From positions 310,001 to 374,000 of the forward strand of contig JACONQ010000013.1 in NCBI GenBank assembly GCA_014281115.1: 64,000 nt of DNA, in the 5' to 3' direction. The translations under genes and the position numbers were made by a program. The notes below the pieces were generated by a model. It saw only the letters and a list, made by a program, of their open reading frames with translations. It did not search any database and had not been told where the DNA came from. This stretch comes from Laburnicola sp. R22_1 (Eukaryota; Ascomycota; Dothideomycetes; Pleosporales; Didymosphaeriaceae). Below, piece by piece: positions 24,533 to 35,006 of the stretch. Numbering within the stretch: the stretch's first letter is position 1; each line of letters opens with the position of its first letter.

Positions 24533-24946
24533 GCTACAGTAGTCAGTAAATGAGCCCGCGGCGTGCGCACTGGCATGCTCACCTGTTAATTGAGGCGGAG
24601 CGTGGGTCTTGCGACTGATTGCAAGGAGATGGTGTGGGAAGTAACAGAATTTGCGGGCGGAGCGGGGTGTTGTAACTGGCAGGCACGACCTCGCAGTTGC
24701 CAGGCCAAGGAGAACAACTGTGCGTGACTAATGAACTGCCCACGCAGGTGCCCAGGTGGGGCCTAGGACGGAAGGAGCGAGTACTGAACGGTGAGACCCA
24801 CCGTAGACAGGTGGAAAGAGCGTCTTGTGTGCGTGCTCACCGAGTGACTTGCCAAAACGAGTGAAACGAGAACTTGGATAGAACTGTTGCAACGAGTAGC
24901 AGTAGTTGTCAACCTACACGGACTGTTCCCACACGGCTGTACACCT
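24533..24946. other. Intergenic region
   Basis: About 410 bp lie between the BTB-like gene's predicted start and the 3' end of the aldehyde dehydrogenase. Part of it may be an unassigned 5' exon of the BTB-like gene near 24,590-24,650. Confidence 0.4.
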
Positions 24947-26606
24947 CTAGACAAACCAGGACCGTCCTTCAAGCGTGAAAGTCCCTGTCTTGGTAATCAA
25001 GTACTCCGCCACCGCTACATCTTTGCCAGATTCTTTGCCGTATCCACTCTGCTTAATGCCTCCAAAGGGTGATTCTGCCGCAGACGAGTTTCCTGCAATA
25101 TGGTAAGCGGCGTCATCCTCACTTAATTCGGGGACTTTCTGCTTACCTGTGTTCAGCCCAATCATGCCTGCTTCGAGGTCCTCGAACAGCCTCCACAAAC
25201 GATCCACGTTCTTCGTGAAGCAGTATGAAGCCAACCCCATGCTCGTGTCATTGGCAGCTTTGACAGCCTCTTCTTCTGTCTCGAACTTGAGGAATGAGCA
25301 CACCGGTGCAAAAATCTCCTCTTTCGCAATGTCCATGTCAGGAGTAACTCCTGTGATTACGGTCGGTTCGAAGAAGTAGCCGCCGTTCTTGGAAATTTTA
25401 TTTCCACCGAGATGGATCGTAGCGCCCTTTGATTTGGCATCCTCAACGAGAGCAAGGGCTTTCTCAATGCCTCGTGGAGTCGTTACTGGTCCCATTGTGG
25501 TATTTGGCTCCGAGCCATGTGAGACTACTATCTTCTTGCTCTCCGCATTCCAGCGCTCCAGGAACTTGTCGAAGATACCTGACTGGACGTAAATGCGGTT
25601 CGCCGTAATACATGCCTGGCCAGCGTGGCGGTACTTCAGAGCAAAGATCTGGCCCATAGCCTGATCCATGTTGGCGTCGTCGAAAATCAGGACGGGACAA
25701 TTGCCTCCAAGCTCGAGCGTCACCTTCTTTAGATTCTCGGAGCAAATTTTGGCGACCAATTTGCCCACCCGTGTAGAGCCGGTGAATGACACCTTCTTCA
25801 CCAGATCATGGCGACAGAGAGCTTCACTGAGCTCAGGGGTCTTGTCTCGATCTGTAGTCAGAACGTTGAGCGCGCCTTTCGGAAATCCAGCTCTGTTCGC
25901 TAAGTACGCCAACGTAAGGATAGTAATCGGAGTTTCTGGACTGGGCTTGACGATCATGGTACATCCAGCGGCAAGAGCGGCTCCTGCTTTCCTCAAGATC
26001 ATGGCGATGGGAAAGTTCCATGGTACTAGGGCGACCGCAACTCCTAGTGGTTGCTTGATGGTAAATACGCGTCTATCGGGCAGTGCTGGGGTGAAGACGG
26101 TGCCTTGGATACGCTCGGCTTCTCCAGCGAACCACCAGGTAAACCCAGTTGAGTAGTCAATTTCACCGTAGCCTTCGCTGTACGGTTTCCCAGTCTCGTA
26201 TACCAGGATTTTCGCTATATCTTCCCTGTTCTCTCTGATGAGTGAGTCCCACTTGAGAAGCATCTGTGCTCTCGATCTTGGGCTGATCTTTCTATAGCTT
26301 TCGAAACATTCTTGTGAGCTTCTGACCGCTTGGTCAACATCCGAGGCATCATTCACAGGGCATTCTGCCCACGCTTTTCCTGTACCAGGATCTATAGAGC
26401 GTTAGCAAATGCATCACGCTCCTGTCGAGTAACTGACCGACGACTTCAAAAGTTTTGCCCGACTTTGAGGTTTTCCACTCCCCATGTACAAAAGAAAGAT
26501 TGTGAAGTAAGTCGGGGTTATTGAGCTATCTTATAAGCTGGGTAAACAAACGACGTGTCTGGTGGCATACCTTGAAAGGTAGCTCGTATTTCGATGATGA
26601 ACCCAT
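24947..26606 (-). CDS. Aldehyde dehydrogenase, succinate-semialdehyde dehydrogenase type
   Basis: The enzyme oxidises a semialdehyde (succinate semialdehyde in the GABA shunt for the nearest family) to the acid with NAD(P). Four exons are read: 26571-26606, 26438-26525, 25147-26391 and 24947-25092. Introns of 45, 46 and 54 bp keep frame, giving 504 residues. Motifs: VPWNFP (Asn at about 167), FTGSTRVGK of the cofactor site, general base Glu at about 268 in LELGGN, catalytic Cys at about 302 in AGQACITANRIYVQ, EEIFAPV, and SPFGGIKQSGYGKE after the last intron. The last intron is a multiple of three without stops; it is accepted because splicing restores the usual NTG-to-PFGG spacing. The start MGSSSKYELPFK lies in a 36-bp first exon. 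The gene is divergent from an intact dehydrogenase at 27,385, suggesting a shared catabolic use, which is inference. Confidence 0.93.
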
Positions 26607-27384
26607 TCTGCCGGCTGCGGTTACGCGGTGGACGAGACGACGATGCGTTAACCAGATATAAGGGACGAGTCGCTCACTCTGGTCAATCTTCAACTGTAGG
26701 ATTTGAGGGGTCTTCGCTTCCAAGGTTTGTATCGGAAAGCGCTTAGATATTAGCACAGAAGGCTGATTATCGTGTGTTACCACAGGATGGGCAATGAACA
26801 GGACGGTGTACTCAAACTTGTGTCCAGCAGCTGCACCTTATGTTCTGGCTTCGGAAAGCCCGCTATGACATCCACGGGGTATCCCTTGACCCCACCCCCG
26901 CACCATCGCTGCCATCGTCATTCGTCAGCAACTACCGGCTAGCACCTTACAACACGAAACCAGTGCTCCGGAGATAACATGCACAAACATTCATCTGGAC
27001 GTGTTTTGTTCGTGTGTTACCCTGGGATAATTACCCTAGGATATACAATACTTTGAGCAGGCTGCACAAGATTTGCCCCTCGAATTATATCAACAGCCTA
27101 ACGTGGTATCGTTGCGCAGTGTGATGGTCGGATGTTGCACGTATTGGCGGACCCACTTTCTCCAACGACGTCAGTCCTTCCCCTCACTATGAGTTCATGT
27201 GCAACCACTTAGCATCCTTTCGCTAGACGGCCACCTGCCAGTCAAATGGCCGAGGAAACCCACATAACGTAACTCTGCACCTCCTCCTCCCTCTAGCAAA
27301 CATCAACTCAACTCATTGCTGCAGCATTCAAGCCTTTGATATTTTAGTCTAACCACGGCAGCTGAAACTCCAGCCCAAAACATC
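26607..27384. promoter_or_regulatory. Divergent promoter region between ALDH and SDR genes
   Basis: This 778-bp spacer lies between two start codons facing away from each other. It holds a near-identical tandem pair, TTACCCTGGGATA at 27,017-27,029 and TTACCCTAGGATA at 27,031-27,043, 14 bp apart, which could be a regulator site. No coding sequence is seen. Confidence 0.5.
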
Positions 27385-28407
27385 ATGGGTAGACTCGATG
27401 GGAAGGTAGCTCTGGTCACCGGTAAAGGACCGCCTTTTCGAATATTTCCCGAACAGGGCTAAGCTGGCGTGTTAGGAGCTGGATCTGGATTTGGAGCGGG
27501 CATCTCGCAGGCGTTTGCATCAGAAGGGGCCAAAGTGTTAGTTCAATCATCCATTCATTTCCGTTTATAATCAACTCAACCTTTTCCAGATTATGTTGCG
27601 ACATCAATCAAGTCGGCGGCAATGCAATTGTCCAATCCAACCCTTCCGCCATGGCCTTCCATGAGATGGATGTGACAAAAGCAGCTGACTGGAAAAGCGC
27701 CATTGAGACAGCGATCAACAATTTCGGAAAAATCGACATTCTCGTGAACAATGCGGGAACAAGCTACAAGAACAAGCCGACAATCGAAGTCACGGAGGAT
27801 GATTTCCAGAAAACTTTTGACGTAAACGTCAAAGGCGTATACCTCGGGTGCAATGCGTGGGTGCCACAAGCCATCGAGAGGAACGAGGGGGGAGTCATCA
27901 TCAACATTGCAAGCGTAGGAGCGTCTCGGCCGCGGCCGGGACTCGTTTGGTACAACGCTTCGAAAGGCATGTAAAGCTTCCAAGCGTAATAACCTCCCGT
28001 CGTTGGTACTAATTCTTATTTCACCAGGTGCCGTCGCAAACGTAGGCTTTAAAACATTCTCAAAATCGGGCATAGCTAATCTCACGTGGAGGCAACCAAA
28101 GGTCTGGCAGCTGAGTACGGCCCTCATCAGATCAGGGTAGTGAGCATTTGCCCGCTTGTCACAAGTACTGGGCTTTTCTCGCATTTTACCGGCGTAGAAG
28201 ACACACCGGAGAACAGACAGAAGTTTATTTCGAATGTGCCTATGGGCCGCATAGGCGAGGTGGGCGACGTCGCTTCAACAGCCGTTTTCCTAGCAAGCTC
28301 CGATGCAGGTTTGTAGGACCCGAGTAAAACGAGATGAAATGAAACTGACCAAGGAAGGGTTCATCACGGGTGTCAACCTTGATGTAGATGGAGGTCGATG
28401 CATCTAA
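27385..28407 (+). CDS. Short-chain dehydrogenase/reductase (FabG-like), NAD-preferring
   Basis: A cytosolic-type oxidoreductase acting on an alcohol or ketone; the substrate is unknown. Six exons are needed: 27385-27421, 27476-27536, 27590-27966, 28028-28041, 28092-28308 and 28358-28407, giving 251 residues, the classic SDR length. Seen are TGAGSGFG (cofactor loop, 12-19), Asp37 after the second strand (favours NAD over NADP), NNAG (86-89), Ser141 and the YNASK motif with Tyr154 and Lys158, ending in ITGVNLDVDGGRCI. Intron 3 begins with GC (AAAG|GCATGT...CACCAG) instead of GT, and exon 4 is only 14 bp; any other splicing breaks the SKGAVAN region. It is divergent from the aldehyde dehydrogenase. 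The sequence is not RIP-damaged, unlike the SDR relic 5 kb to the left. Confidence 0.85.
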
Positions 28408-28737
28408 GATATGATGGGATTGAACCCAAAGGCCAATGCCTAAGAACTTTACATGTTACTGAAACCTTCAGATTAATTGGACTGGAGTTCCGTCCACGGG
28501 TGGACGTGAGACAGCTGTCAAGAATTGTTTGGACAAACAGAGCAAGATCAAACAACTCACAAACGCTATACAGTAGCAGGTAGAGCGCAAGGCTAAAGTC
28601 TAGGACCAGTTATCACAAGGGTCGTGTGGGTTGTGACGAGAGCGAGGAAGAATAGAATTCCTCCGGCAAAGCTCCTATTCCACTAGAGACTAGACTATTC
28701 GACCAGCTCCATAAACGAAGTCAAAGAGTATCAGAAC
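28408..28737. other. Intergenic region after the SDR gene
   Basis: About 330 bp contain no recognised gene. Sequence character changes towards the relic that follows. Confidence 0.4.
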
Positions 28738-29760
28738 TTGGCTGATCTAATATTAGGCCTTTTCGGGCCATGTGACGTTCGCACGGCAAAGAAGATGCAG
28801 ACAGCAGTCGCTGTCTTTCTTGAAGTTAGAGGTATAGCGCTTTATGGGTATTCCTGGATGCAAGCAACGTTTCTAAGCTCCCTTGCTAACGTTCTTCAGT
28901 ACATCTATGGTCTTAGCATTATAAGAGGCGAACTTGACAGTCTTGTATCACATGCAATTCAATGCGTTTTCAGCACACCCACAGCTTTCCCTTACAGCGT
29001 TGTACCGTATTGAAGATCTTCGTCGTGTGGAGATTCTAACCAAGGGCGTTGTACCGTATACCAAAAGGTCTGCGATGTTTCTCTTCCTGATGCAGCATGG
29101 ATCTTCGAGATAGATGGCACGGCAAGTCTTTTGCCTATTGTAGTCAACGCAGTGGGAGGGAGGGCAAAGCTACCAAACATCCTATTAATTCCACAAAACT
29201 CCCGCTCGTCGCCGTACTGGACTTGGTCGGAGTTAGACGTACGCCTACAAGAGAAGTTCCAAGCTCAATATCTGCGATGCTTTCCTCTTAGGTCGCAAAG
29301 GGGCAGCCGAAGATCCTATAGGTTCGCCTGAAACCTTCTACGCGCGGAACTATGCCACTATCTGGAACATACATCCAGCTCTCAACCCTGGAGATGTTAT
29401 TTGTCCATGTTTTATTCAACTTTCGAAACCCTGACATCAAATCGTGGAACCAAGGACCCAAGCTATTGGGATCGGTATGCGGGCCTTGCGAAATTCAGCT
29501 CCCTATCTGCACTTGTTACCTATCTTAAGCCGCAGTGCCTGCTTGTAGAATAGCACCCAGCACTAACACGGCTATTCCAACAAGTGTTCCTTAACGACTT
29601 CAACCTCTTCCAACCTACTATGGAGCTAAAAATCCCCTATGTACGCTAGTAAACGAAGTTCTACTGTGAAGGGTTTATCGACTGCTATGAACCGTAAGCA
29701 CAACATTCAACACTATGTGGCGTCTATGACGAAAAGCTCTAACAGCTAATCACCAGTTGA
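28738..29760 (+). pseudogene. Eroded remains of an unidentified protein gene
   Basis: Several short frames look protein-like but cannot be joined: codons from 28,738 (MADLILGLFGPCDVRTAKKM), a piece near 29,100-29,330 and, from about 29,335, GSPETFYARNYATIWNIHPALNPGDV followed in another frame by DPSYWDRYAGLAKFSSLSAL. That frame hits TAG near 29,550 and then continues as HPALTRLFQQVFLNDFNLFQ. Stops and frame changes occur every 50-80 codons. I do not recognise the family. A short dispersed repeat (28,997-29,059) interrupts it. It is probably a dead gene or a mosaic of repeat fragments. Confidence 0.4.
28997..29059. repeat. Dispersed repeat copy flanked by 14-bp direct repeats
   Basis: Identical 14-bp copies GCGTTGTACCGTAT lie at 28,997-29,010 and 29,046-29,059. 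The segment 29,007-29,050 recurs inverted at 37,128-37,171 with about 90 per cent identity by eye. It may be a fragment of a retroelement terminus; the full element is not defined. Confidence 0.65.
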
Positions 29761-30055
29761 CGCAAGGAAAGCTGTCCACGCGTGACCCCAGACGATGTTA
29801 ATGAACCCTTCCAATGCGTTAAGAGTGTCCGACCCGAACGCAATTAATTTTTGTTGAAGGTGCCTTGGATAAAGCCATTGTGTTTTTCTTCCTCCTTATA
29901 TCTCGCGTTCGAGTTTGTCCCAGCACGTGATTGGCGCGCAAACTGGTCCGTGCGAGACGCGCTATTGTCTTTCCCGCCGCATGAATCTCCACCCCTCTCC
30001 ACCCCACGTGTCGAACGTCTGCTAACACCTCGTTGCACAGCGCACTGCTATCAAG
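29761..30055. promoter_or_regulatory. Upstream region of the NCBP3-like gene
   Basis: These 295 bp separate the relic from the NCBP3-like start codon. There is a CT-rich tract at 29,970-30,005 just before a CACGTG at about 30,005. No gene is seen. Confidence 0.4.
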
Positions 30056-31563
30056 ATGGATATCGACATGGACATCGACTTCGATGCCGGCGCAGCCACA
30101 GATCCTGTGGCGCCACCCGTGCAGGTACGCACTTTTGCGCGCCTAGGCTGACCTTTGTCCTAATCGCTCTGCAGGTCAATGAAACGAAGGAAGATATACC
30201 TTTGCCTGCCGCCTACTACGAGAGTCTCGACGCGCGACCTGTCGAACCATGGCCCGAGTACCTCAACCTTCAGGGTGTGAACGACTTCGATCCCAACGAC
30301 CCTTTGTACTATGTCATGGAGCATTGCTCAGAGCCGCGCGTCAAGCAGCAGCGATGGGTAAACGACTCGTCTGTCAATCTGCAGTACTATAGCGCTGAAG
30401 ACGCTGCCCTAGCATTACAAGCGCTCACCGACCCAGAAGCCGGAGATCCTACCTTGATACCAGTCGAGGCCCCTCGCAAAGCCCGCACATACTCGAAGAA
30501 GCCAGGCAGCGCGCTTATAATCCGGCAGGCCAATGATGGGGACCAGAAGGCTAGGGGCGCTGCCATTCGCAGCAACTACTACAGGCATAATCCAGAAGTA
30601 CGAGGTGGAGACCGTGTAGATCGTGGGAGAGATCGTGGTCGGGAGCGAGAACCACGACGTCGTCCACCGCCCCAGAGGAATTTCCTGGACTATGGCGACG
30701 TGGAGCCCAGACAGCGCAAGAGGCGAAGGTATTTGCGTTAGATTTTGTGGTGTACGGCGATCTCACTGACTCCTTATAGCACTAGTCGTGACGTGCCAAT
30801 GCGCGACGACTCTGATTTTGGCAATCGAAGGAACCGTAGAAACGGACACCGCGAGCCAGATGGGCGACTCAGAGCCCCGGACGTCGATTCCTACAGGCCA
30901 GGCTCCAAGAGGTATGAATCAAGGTGTCGCGTGAGGTGTGGACTCTTACTAAATCGCCGCAGTCCACGAGAGTCTCGATATGGACGCCTACGAGGTCGCA
31001 GCGCTTCACCAGTTGCAGGTGGCGAAGGTGACGGTCGCTTTGGTTTTACAGAAACGGGAACGTCTACGTACCAGCGTTACCGGAGCAGAAGCCGTAGCCG
31101 GAACGATCATCGCCGACGGAAACCTAGTGCTGAGCGGTGGACGCACGACCGTGCCAACTATGACCGTGACGAAGACTTGGAAGGAGGGCGTTTAGCCAAG
31201 GACACATCTGCGTTGCGAGGGGATGCCCTCTCCAACATGAGCCATCATCGAAGGTCAGATGCGTTCGACCAGACTGGGCGCAAGGGATCGCTGCTATCAC
31301 GCATGACAAAAGATGGGCAGCCTGTAGCCCCACCAGGACGATCACTCGCCAGCCGCATGACCCGAGACGACGATTCTTCATTCGGACGCTTGAAAGACGA
31401 CGACGGTGCGCCGAGATCCGTTGATTTCTCGGAGTCAGCGCCGAAACGTGGCTTGGCCAGCCGCATTACCCGGGATGACTCTGAGCCACTTGAAGGAATC
31501 AACATACGGGGCGCAGCCTCACAGGGCGGTTTCTCTATTCGAGGTGTTGCTGGTGGTGTTTAG
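30056..31563 (+). CDS. NCBP3-like nuclear RNA-binding protein
   Basis: Likely a nuclear mRNA-metabolism factor of the nuclear cap-binding subunit 3 (DUF2414) family, which has an RRM-like fold. Four exons: 30056-30124, 30175-30728, 30780-30911 and 30963-31563, with three introns of 50-51 bp, giving 451 residues. The RRM-like segment at about 45-105 reads EYLNLQGVNDFDPNDPLYYV then QQRWVNDSSVNLQYYSAEDA, the pattern (GVD-motif strand, WxNDxSxN) known in NCBP3. The rest is Arg/Asp/Ser-rich with RGRDRGRERE, SRSRSRN and three copies of an SRMTxDG-like motif (SLLSRMTKDG, SLASRMTRDD, GLASRITRDD), typical of RNA-associated disordered tails. The start MDIDMDIDFDAG is the first ATG after the pyrimidine tract. 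Family assignment is from motif memory. Confidence 0.8.
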
Positions 31564-32405
31564 AACAAGGGATTACCCCCATCTCAGCAACCCAACCTTG
31601 AGCCAGCCACGGAGGGCTTGAACATACTCGGCTTTAAAATTGCCGACACGCTGTTCAGTATGCGCAAATCACCACACCATTCTTCAGCATGCTTTTCATG
31701 ATACCTCGTTTGGCGTTCAGGGGGAAGATTTCAGTTTGAACATCAGGCACTTAAGTGCATGGACATGGCGATGGCGTTGTAAAAATTAGGCCGGTCTTCA
31801 ACAGTATATGATGGGTCAATAATAGTACTGCTGCGTGTCCCACATGATTCCTTCGGGGGCTTGAGTGTGGGATCAAGCTAGATAAGTTCTTGTATAAATT
31901 GTGTTCTCTGATACCATGTCTGGGAGTCCCACCTGAGTGATGCATTTGGGTATTCCATGTTGACTAAAAATCTCAAGACATGTGTGACATTCGGTGACGA
32001 ACTCGGTCTTTTTAAATGTCTATCCGCAGCGTGGGGATTCGAGTTGGGACGCTTCTGCAATCTCTCGGAGAAAACACAGGCAGCGACACGGCGGTTTCAA
32101 AGGCACCGTTCTTGCGCTCTTTAGCCTTGGGAAGGGTTCAAGATCCCAGCTCTGATATCATGAGATTCGATGAGCAGCAGCATTTCCGCTCGAGTCCTTG
32201 ACCATAGGAGAGTAGCTATTATAACCATGAGCTCCTTCCAGTTCTCTTCCTCCATGTATATGCTTAAGTATCATTTTTGGGCGGCATAGCTCGAGCCCAT
32301 GGCAGGAGTTTACTGTGAATTCTTCGCTGCGTCGGAAAAGCATATGTGACTTAACAACTTCTTTTTAGGTGTATGTGGAGCTAACAGCAAGGCAGCAGAG
32401 GCATA
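31564..32405. other. Convergent intergenic region
   Basis: About 840 bp lie between the NCBP3-like gene (+) and the small unknown gene (-). No gene is recognised. A GGTTCAAGATCCC string at about 32,136 looks like a tRNA T-arm but no cloverleaf surrounds it. Confidence 0.5.
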
Positions 32406-32789
32406 TTATGTTGAATCTTTTTTAGAAGCTCCATCGGCGTAGTAGTCGGCCCTTTTTGGTGGAGGATTGCCTCCGCCGCCGAAGCCGAGACGTAAGTCGG
32501 GTTTCGGTTTATTTTTATTGTTACCATTTTTTGGAGAATCTTTGGTTTTAGAGACAAAGGTATTGTTAGATGGGCTTTGTGGAGAGGTGAGGGCAGAGCT
32601 TGTGGAGGGGGTTGGGACTTTATATAGCCCTCCAGGGCTCCAGCTAGAGGATGGCCACGTGACGGCCTGGATGCCCTGGCCAGGTGCCATCAGCATGTAC
32701 CTTGACGCAAGCTTTTGAAGAATGGGCTTGATTGTTCCCGTTCGGGAGAGACGACATGTGACGATGGAGGAGGCCATGGCAAGCGACAT
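32406..32789 (-). CDS. Small hypothetical protein
   Basis: An uninterrupted frame gives 127 residues from ATG at 32,789 (MSLAMASSIV) or 123 from 32,777 (MASSIVTCRLSRTG). The N-terminal 40 residues are basic with few acids and could be a mitochondrial presequence, though this is weak. The C-terminus is Lys/Asn/Gly-rich (NKNKPKPDLRLGFGGGG) and low-complexity. I recognise no domain. It lies about 110 bp downstream of the peroxiredoxin stop codon, on the same strand. It is kept because codon use is regular and no better candidate overlaps it. Confidence 0.45.
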   Translation of the reverse strand: MSLAMASSIVTCRLSRTGTIKPILQKLASRYMLMAPGQGIQAVTWPSSSWSPGGLYKVPTPSTSSALTSPQSPSNNTFVSKTKDSPKNGNNKNKPKPDLRLGFGGGGNPPPKRADYYADGASKKDST

Positions 32790-32899
32790 ATAGTACCGAG
32801 TCAATTGCTTTGTATAGATTCAACGCCAAAGAGAACGAACCGGACACAGAGACAACGAGACCGCGCTATTAGCTGCTACCCAGCTTGTTGCATACTTCA

Positions 32900-33667
32900 T
32901 CAAGCCTCGTTACTGTCGACCTTGGCGGCAGTATCAGCGACCTCACTCGCGGTCTTTGCCATCTCCGCATCTTCCTTCGCAGTACCTGTCGTGTCTGTCA
33001 TTGAGGGCGCGTTCGGACCATCGACGATTTTCTTCACCACGGCGACAGTTCCATCCGGGCTTCCGGGCTCGGCCGCGAGAACCTTGCCTGACTTGTCTAC
33101 GACGAAGACACCGCGCTTCGCGCCGCTCTTGGCCCCCTTTAGACCGATTGCCGAGATGAGTGTTTGCGACGGGTCGCAGATGAGCGGGTAAGGCAGCTTC
33201 TGCTTGGTCTTGAAGGTGGTGTTGGACTTGGGACTGTCGGTAGAGAGACCGTAGATGGCAAGACCGCCGACGGTGAGGGGTTCATACGCGTCCCGGAAGA
33301 GACATGCTTGCTTGGTGCCTGTTTTGTCCGTCAGCATGGTGCGCGTTCGACGCGCTCAGCAGCTGTACTCACATCCGGGCGTGGAAGCCTTCGGGTAGGT
33401 GAAGAGTACGACGCCACTCTTGCTCTCCTCGACAAGCTTCGCGAGCGTCGTCTTGGTCCCCTCGTGCGTCTCGACTTCGCCGCCGAAGCCCGCGAGCGCA
33501 ATCGTCTCACCGGCCGTAGGCGGGCCCGTCACGGTCTCCTTTACAGCTTCGACCTTCTCGGCGACGGTTTCTTTCGCCTGCGCGACCTTGGACTTGGGGG
33601 CGGCCTTCTTCTTCGCCGGGCGCACAGGCGCAGGCGGTGGCGTCTTGCGCTTGCGAAGCTCAACCAT
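32900..33667 (-). CDS. Dot5/BCP-type peroxiredoxin, probably nuclear
   Basis: A thioredoxin-dependent thiol peroxidase that reduces alkyl hydroperoxides. Exons 33373-33667 and 32900-33318 with a 54-bp intron give 237 residues. The peroxidatic cysteine is C99 in PKASTPGC, completed across the intron as GCTKQAC with the partner cysteine C104 five residues on, the CxxxxC arrangement of the BCP/PrxQ/Dot5 class. Further on are YGLSTDSPKSNTTFKTKQKLPYPLICDP and KRGVFVVDKSGKV, which belong to the thioredoxin fold. The N-terminal 45 residues are Lys/Pro/Ala-rich (RKRKTPPPAP, RPAKKKAAPKSK), like the nuclear-targeted Dot5 proteins. The acidic, Ala-rich C-terminal tail has no assigned role. Confidence 0.93.
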
Positions 33668-35006
33668 GTTGGATCGGATCGCGGAGCTTCTCCACAGTCA
33701 GGGTAATGTCGCGATGGCAGTGACGCGCAAGAGAAGGGAGGGAACGGCGGGAATAGAACGAACAGCGGGAAGGGAGGTTGGTATAAGGTCGGACGGAGCT
33801 GGGGGCTTGCGCGAGGTCCCGGCGCTTACATGTACGGACCTTGTCTGTACTGCGGTACACCTCAAGCAATCTGCCGACAGGAGGAGGCTTCTGGGGAATC
33901 GATAGACTGGTGATTGTCGCGTCAAGTCAAGGCACGAGGTCGAGGACGTCTAGCCTCGTTCCTTGGCAGCCGTCCATATCAATATTAGGCAGATTAGTCT
34001 GCCGGGTTGTGGTTCAGCTGCATCGGGAGCACTTGGGCGGGCGATGCAAGCTGATTGGAGGTCTGGGGGCATCCGGGGTCGAGGAGGTGAACTGCAGTAT
34101 CAGGCCGATGGGTTTCGAGCCAAACCGCAGTGGGTTGGCGTCGTTTTGGCTGCAGCTTACCCACTCTGGACCGAGTCCCGTTCGTGGACCTTTCTGTACC
34201 ATCATATGCGTTCCTATCCTGAGCTCGCCATTTTTCTAAAAGATGCCCCTAAAGCGCATGATAGTCTAGTTTCCCTTGAGAATTGCCGTGCCCAACTGAC
34301 GCCTGACTGTTGGGGTACCCCGCCTGGAACCACGCTCGCAGACCTACCCACCCACGATGCATCCTACAGCACCAGGGCAAACGTCTGATTTACCATGTGT
34401 TAGCCCCAGATGAGCAATTCGAAGCCCAAATGCACTCAAACATTTGTGCGGTAGCTGTATGATGATAGATCGTATCTTTGCAAGGGTATCTACCTCACCT
34501 GCAAATTCGATAAACATTACCCATTAACGTTGCCATGAGTTGTCTTATCTCGAAGCAAAGTCCTTGATCTGTGTTTTGATATCGCTTACATTGCAAGAGT
34601 ACCACGGTTAGGAATGGGCGGGGAGGAGCTCCCGTACGATCTAGTGGTACCGGACCAGCCATGTAGTACCGGTGGAAGTCACGACGACCGAGCAGTCTTG
34701 CCTACAGGTCCGGCTCCGGGCCGCATGATTCGACCGCTGAACAGTGGATAGACTTGTTAGCCGTTTCCATGACTATATGTGCCATGGATGGGATTCTCCA
34801 TCAATTCTGTAGGTGGTAGTCTACCATAAAACCTTATCTCTGCCTGTACCATATATCTCCTGCCACATATAAAGGTCATCCCCATTTGCGTGTCTTGTCT
34901 ATTCCCATATTACCTAATGTATCTCCAAATTCTTGCCCGTACACTCGATTCATAACCAACACCTTTTCGTCCCAAAGTTCAGCACTTCAGCCGGTCGTGC
35001 GCCACC
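33668..35006. other. Divergent intergenic region
   Basis: About 1.34 kb lies between the peroxiredoxin and transporter starts, which face away from each other. Frames up to 168 codons antisense to or beyond the peroxiredoxin are shadows. No gene is seen. The last 100 bp are pyrimidine-rich before the transporter ATG. Confidence 0.5.

Noticed and set aside
32100..32170. Possible tRNA gene, T-arm-like GGTTCAAGATCCC
   Set aside because: No acceptor stem, D-arm or anticodon arm can be placed around it at tRNA spacing.
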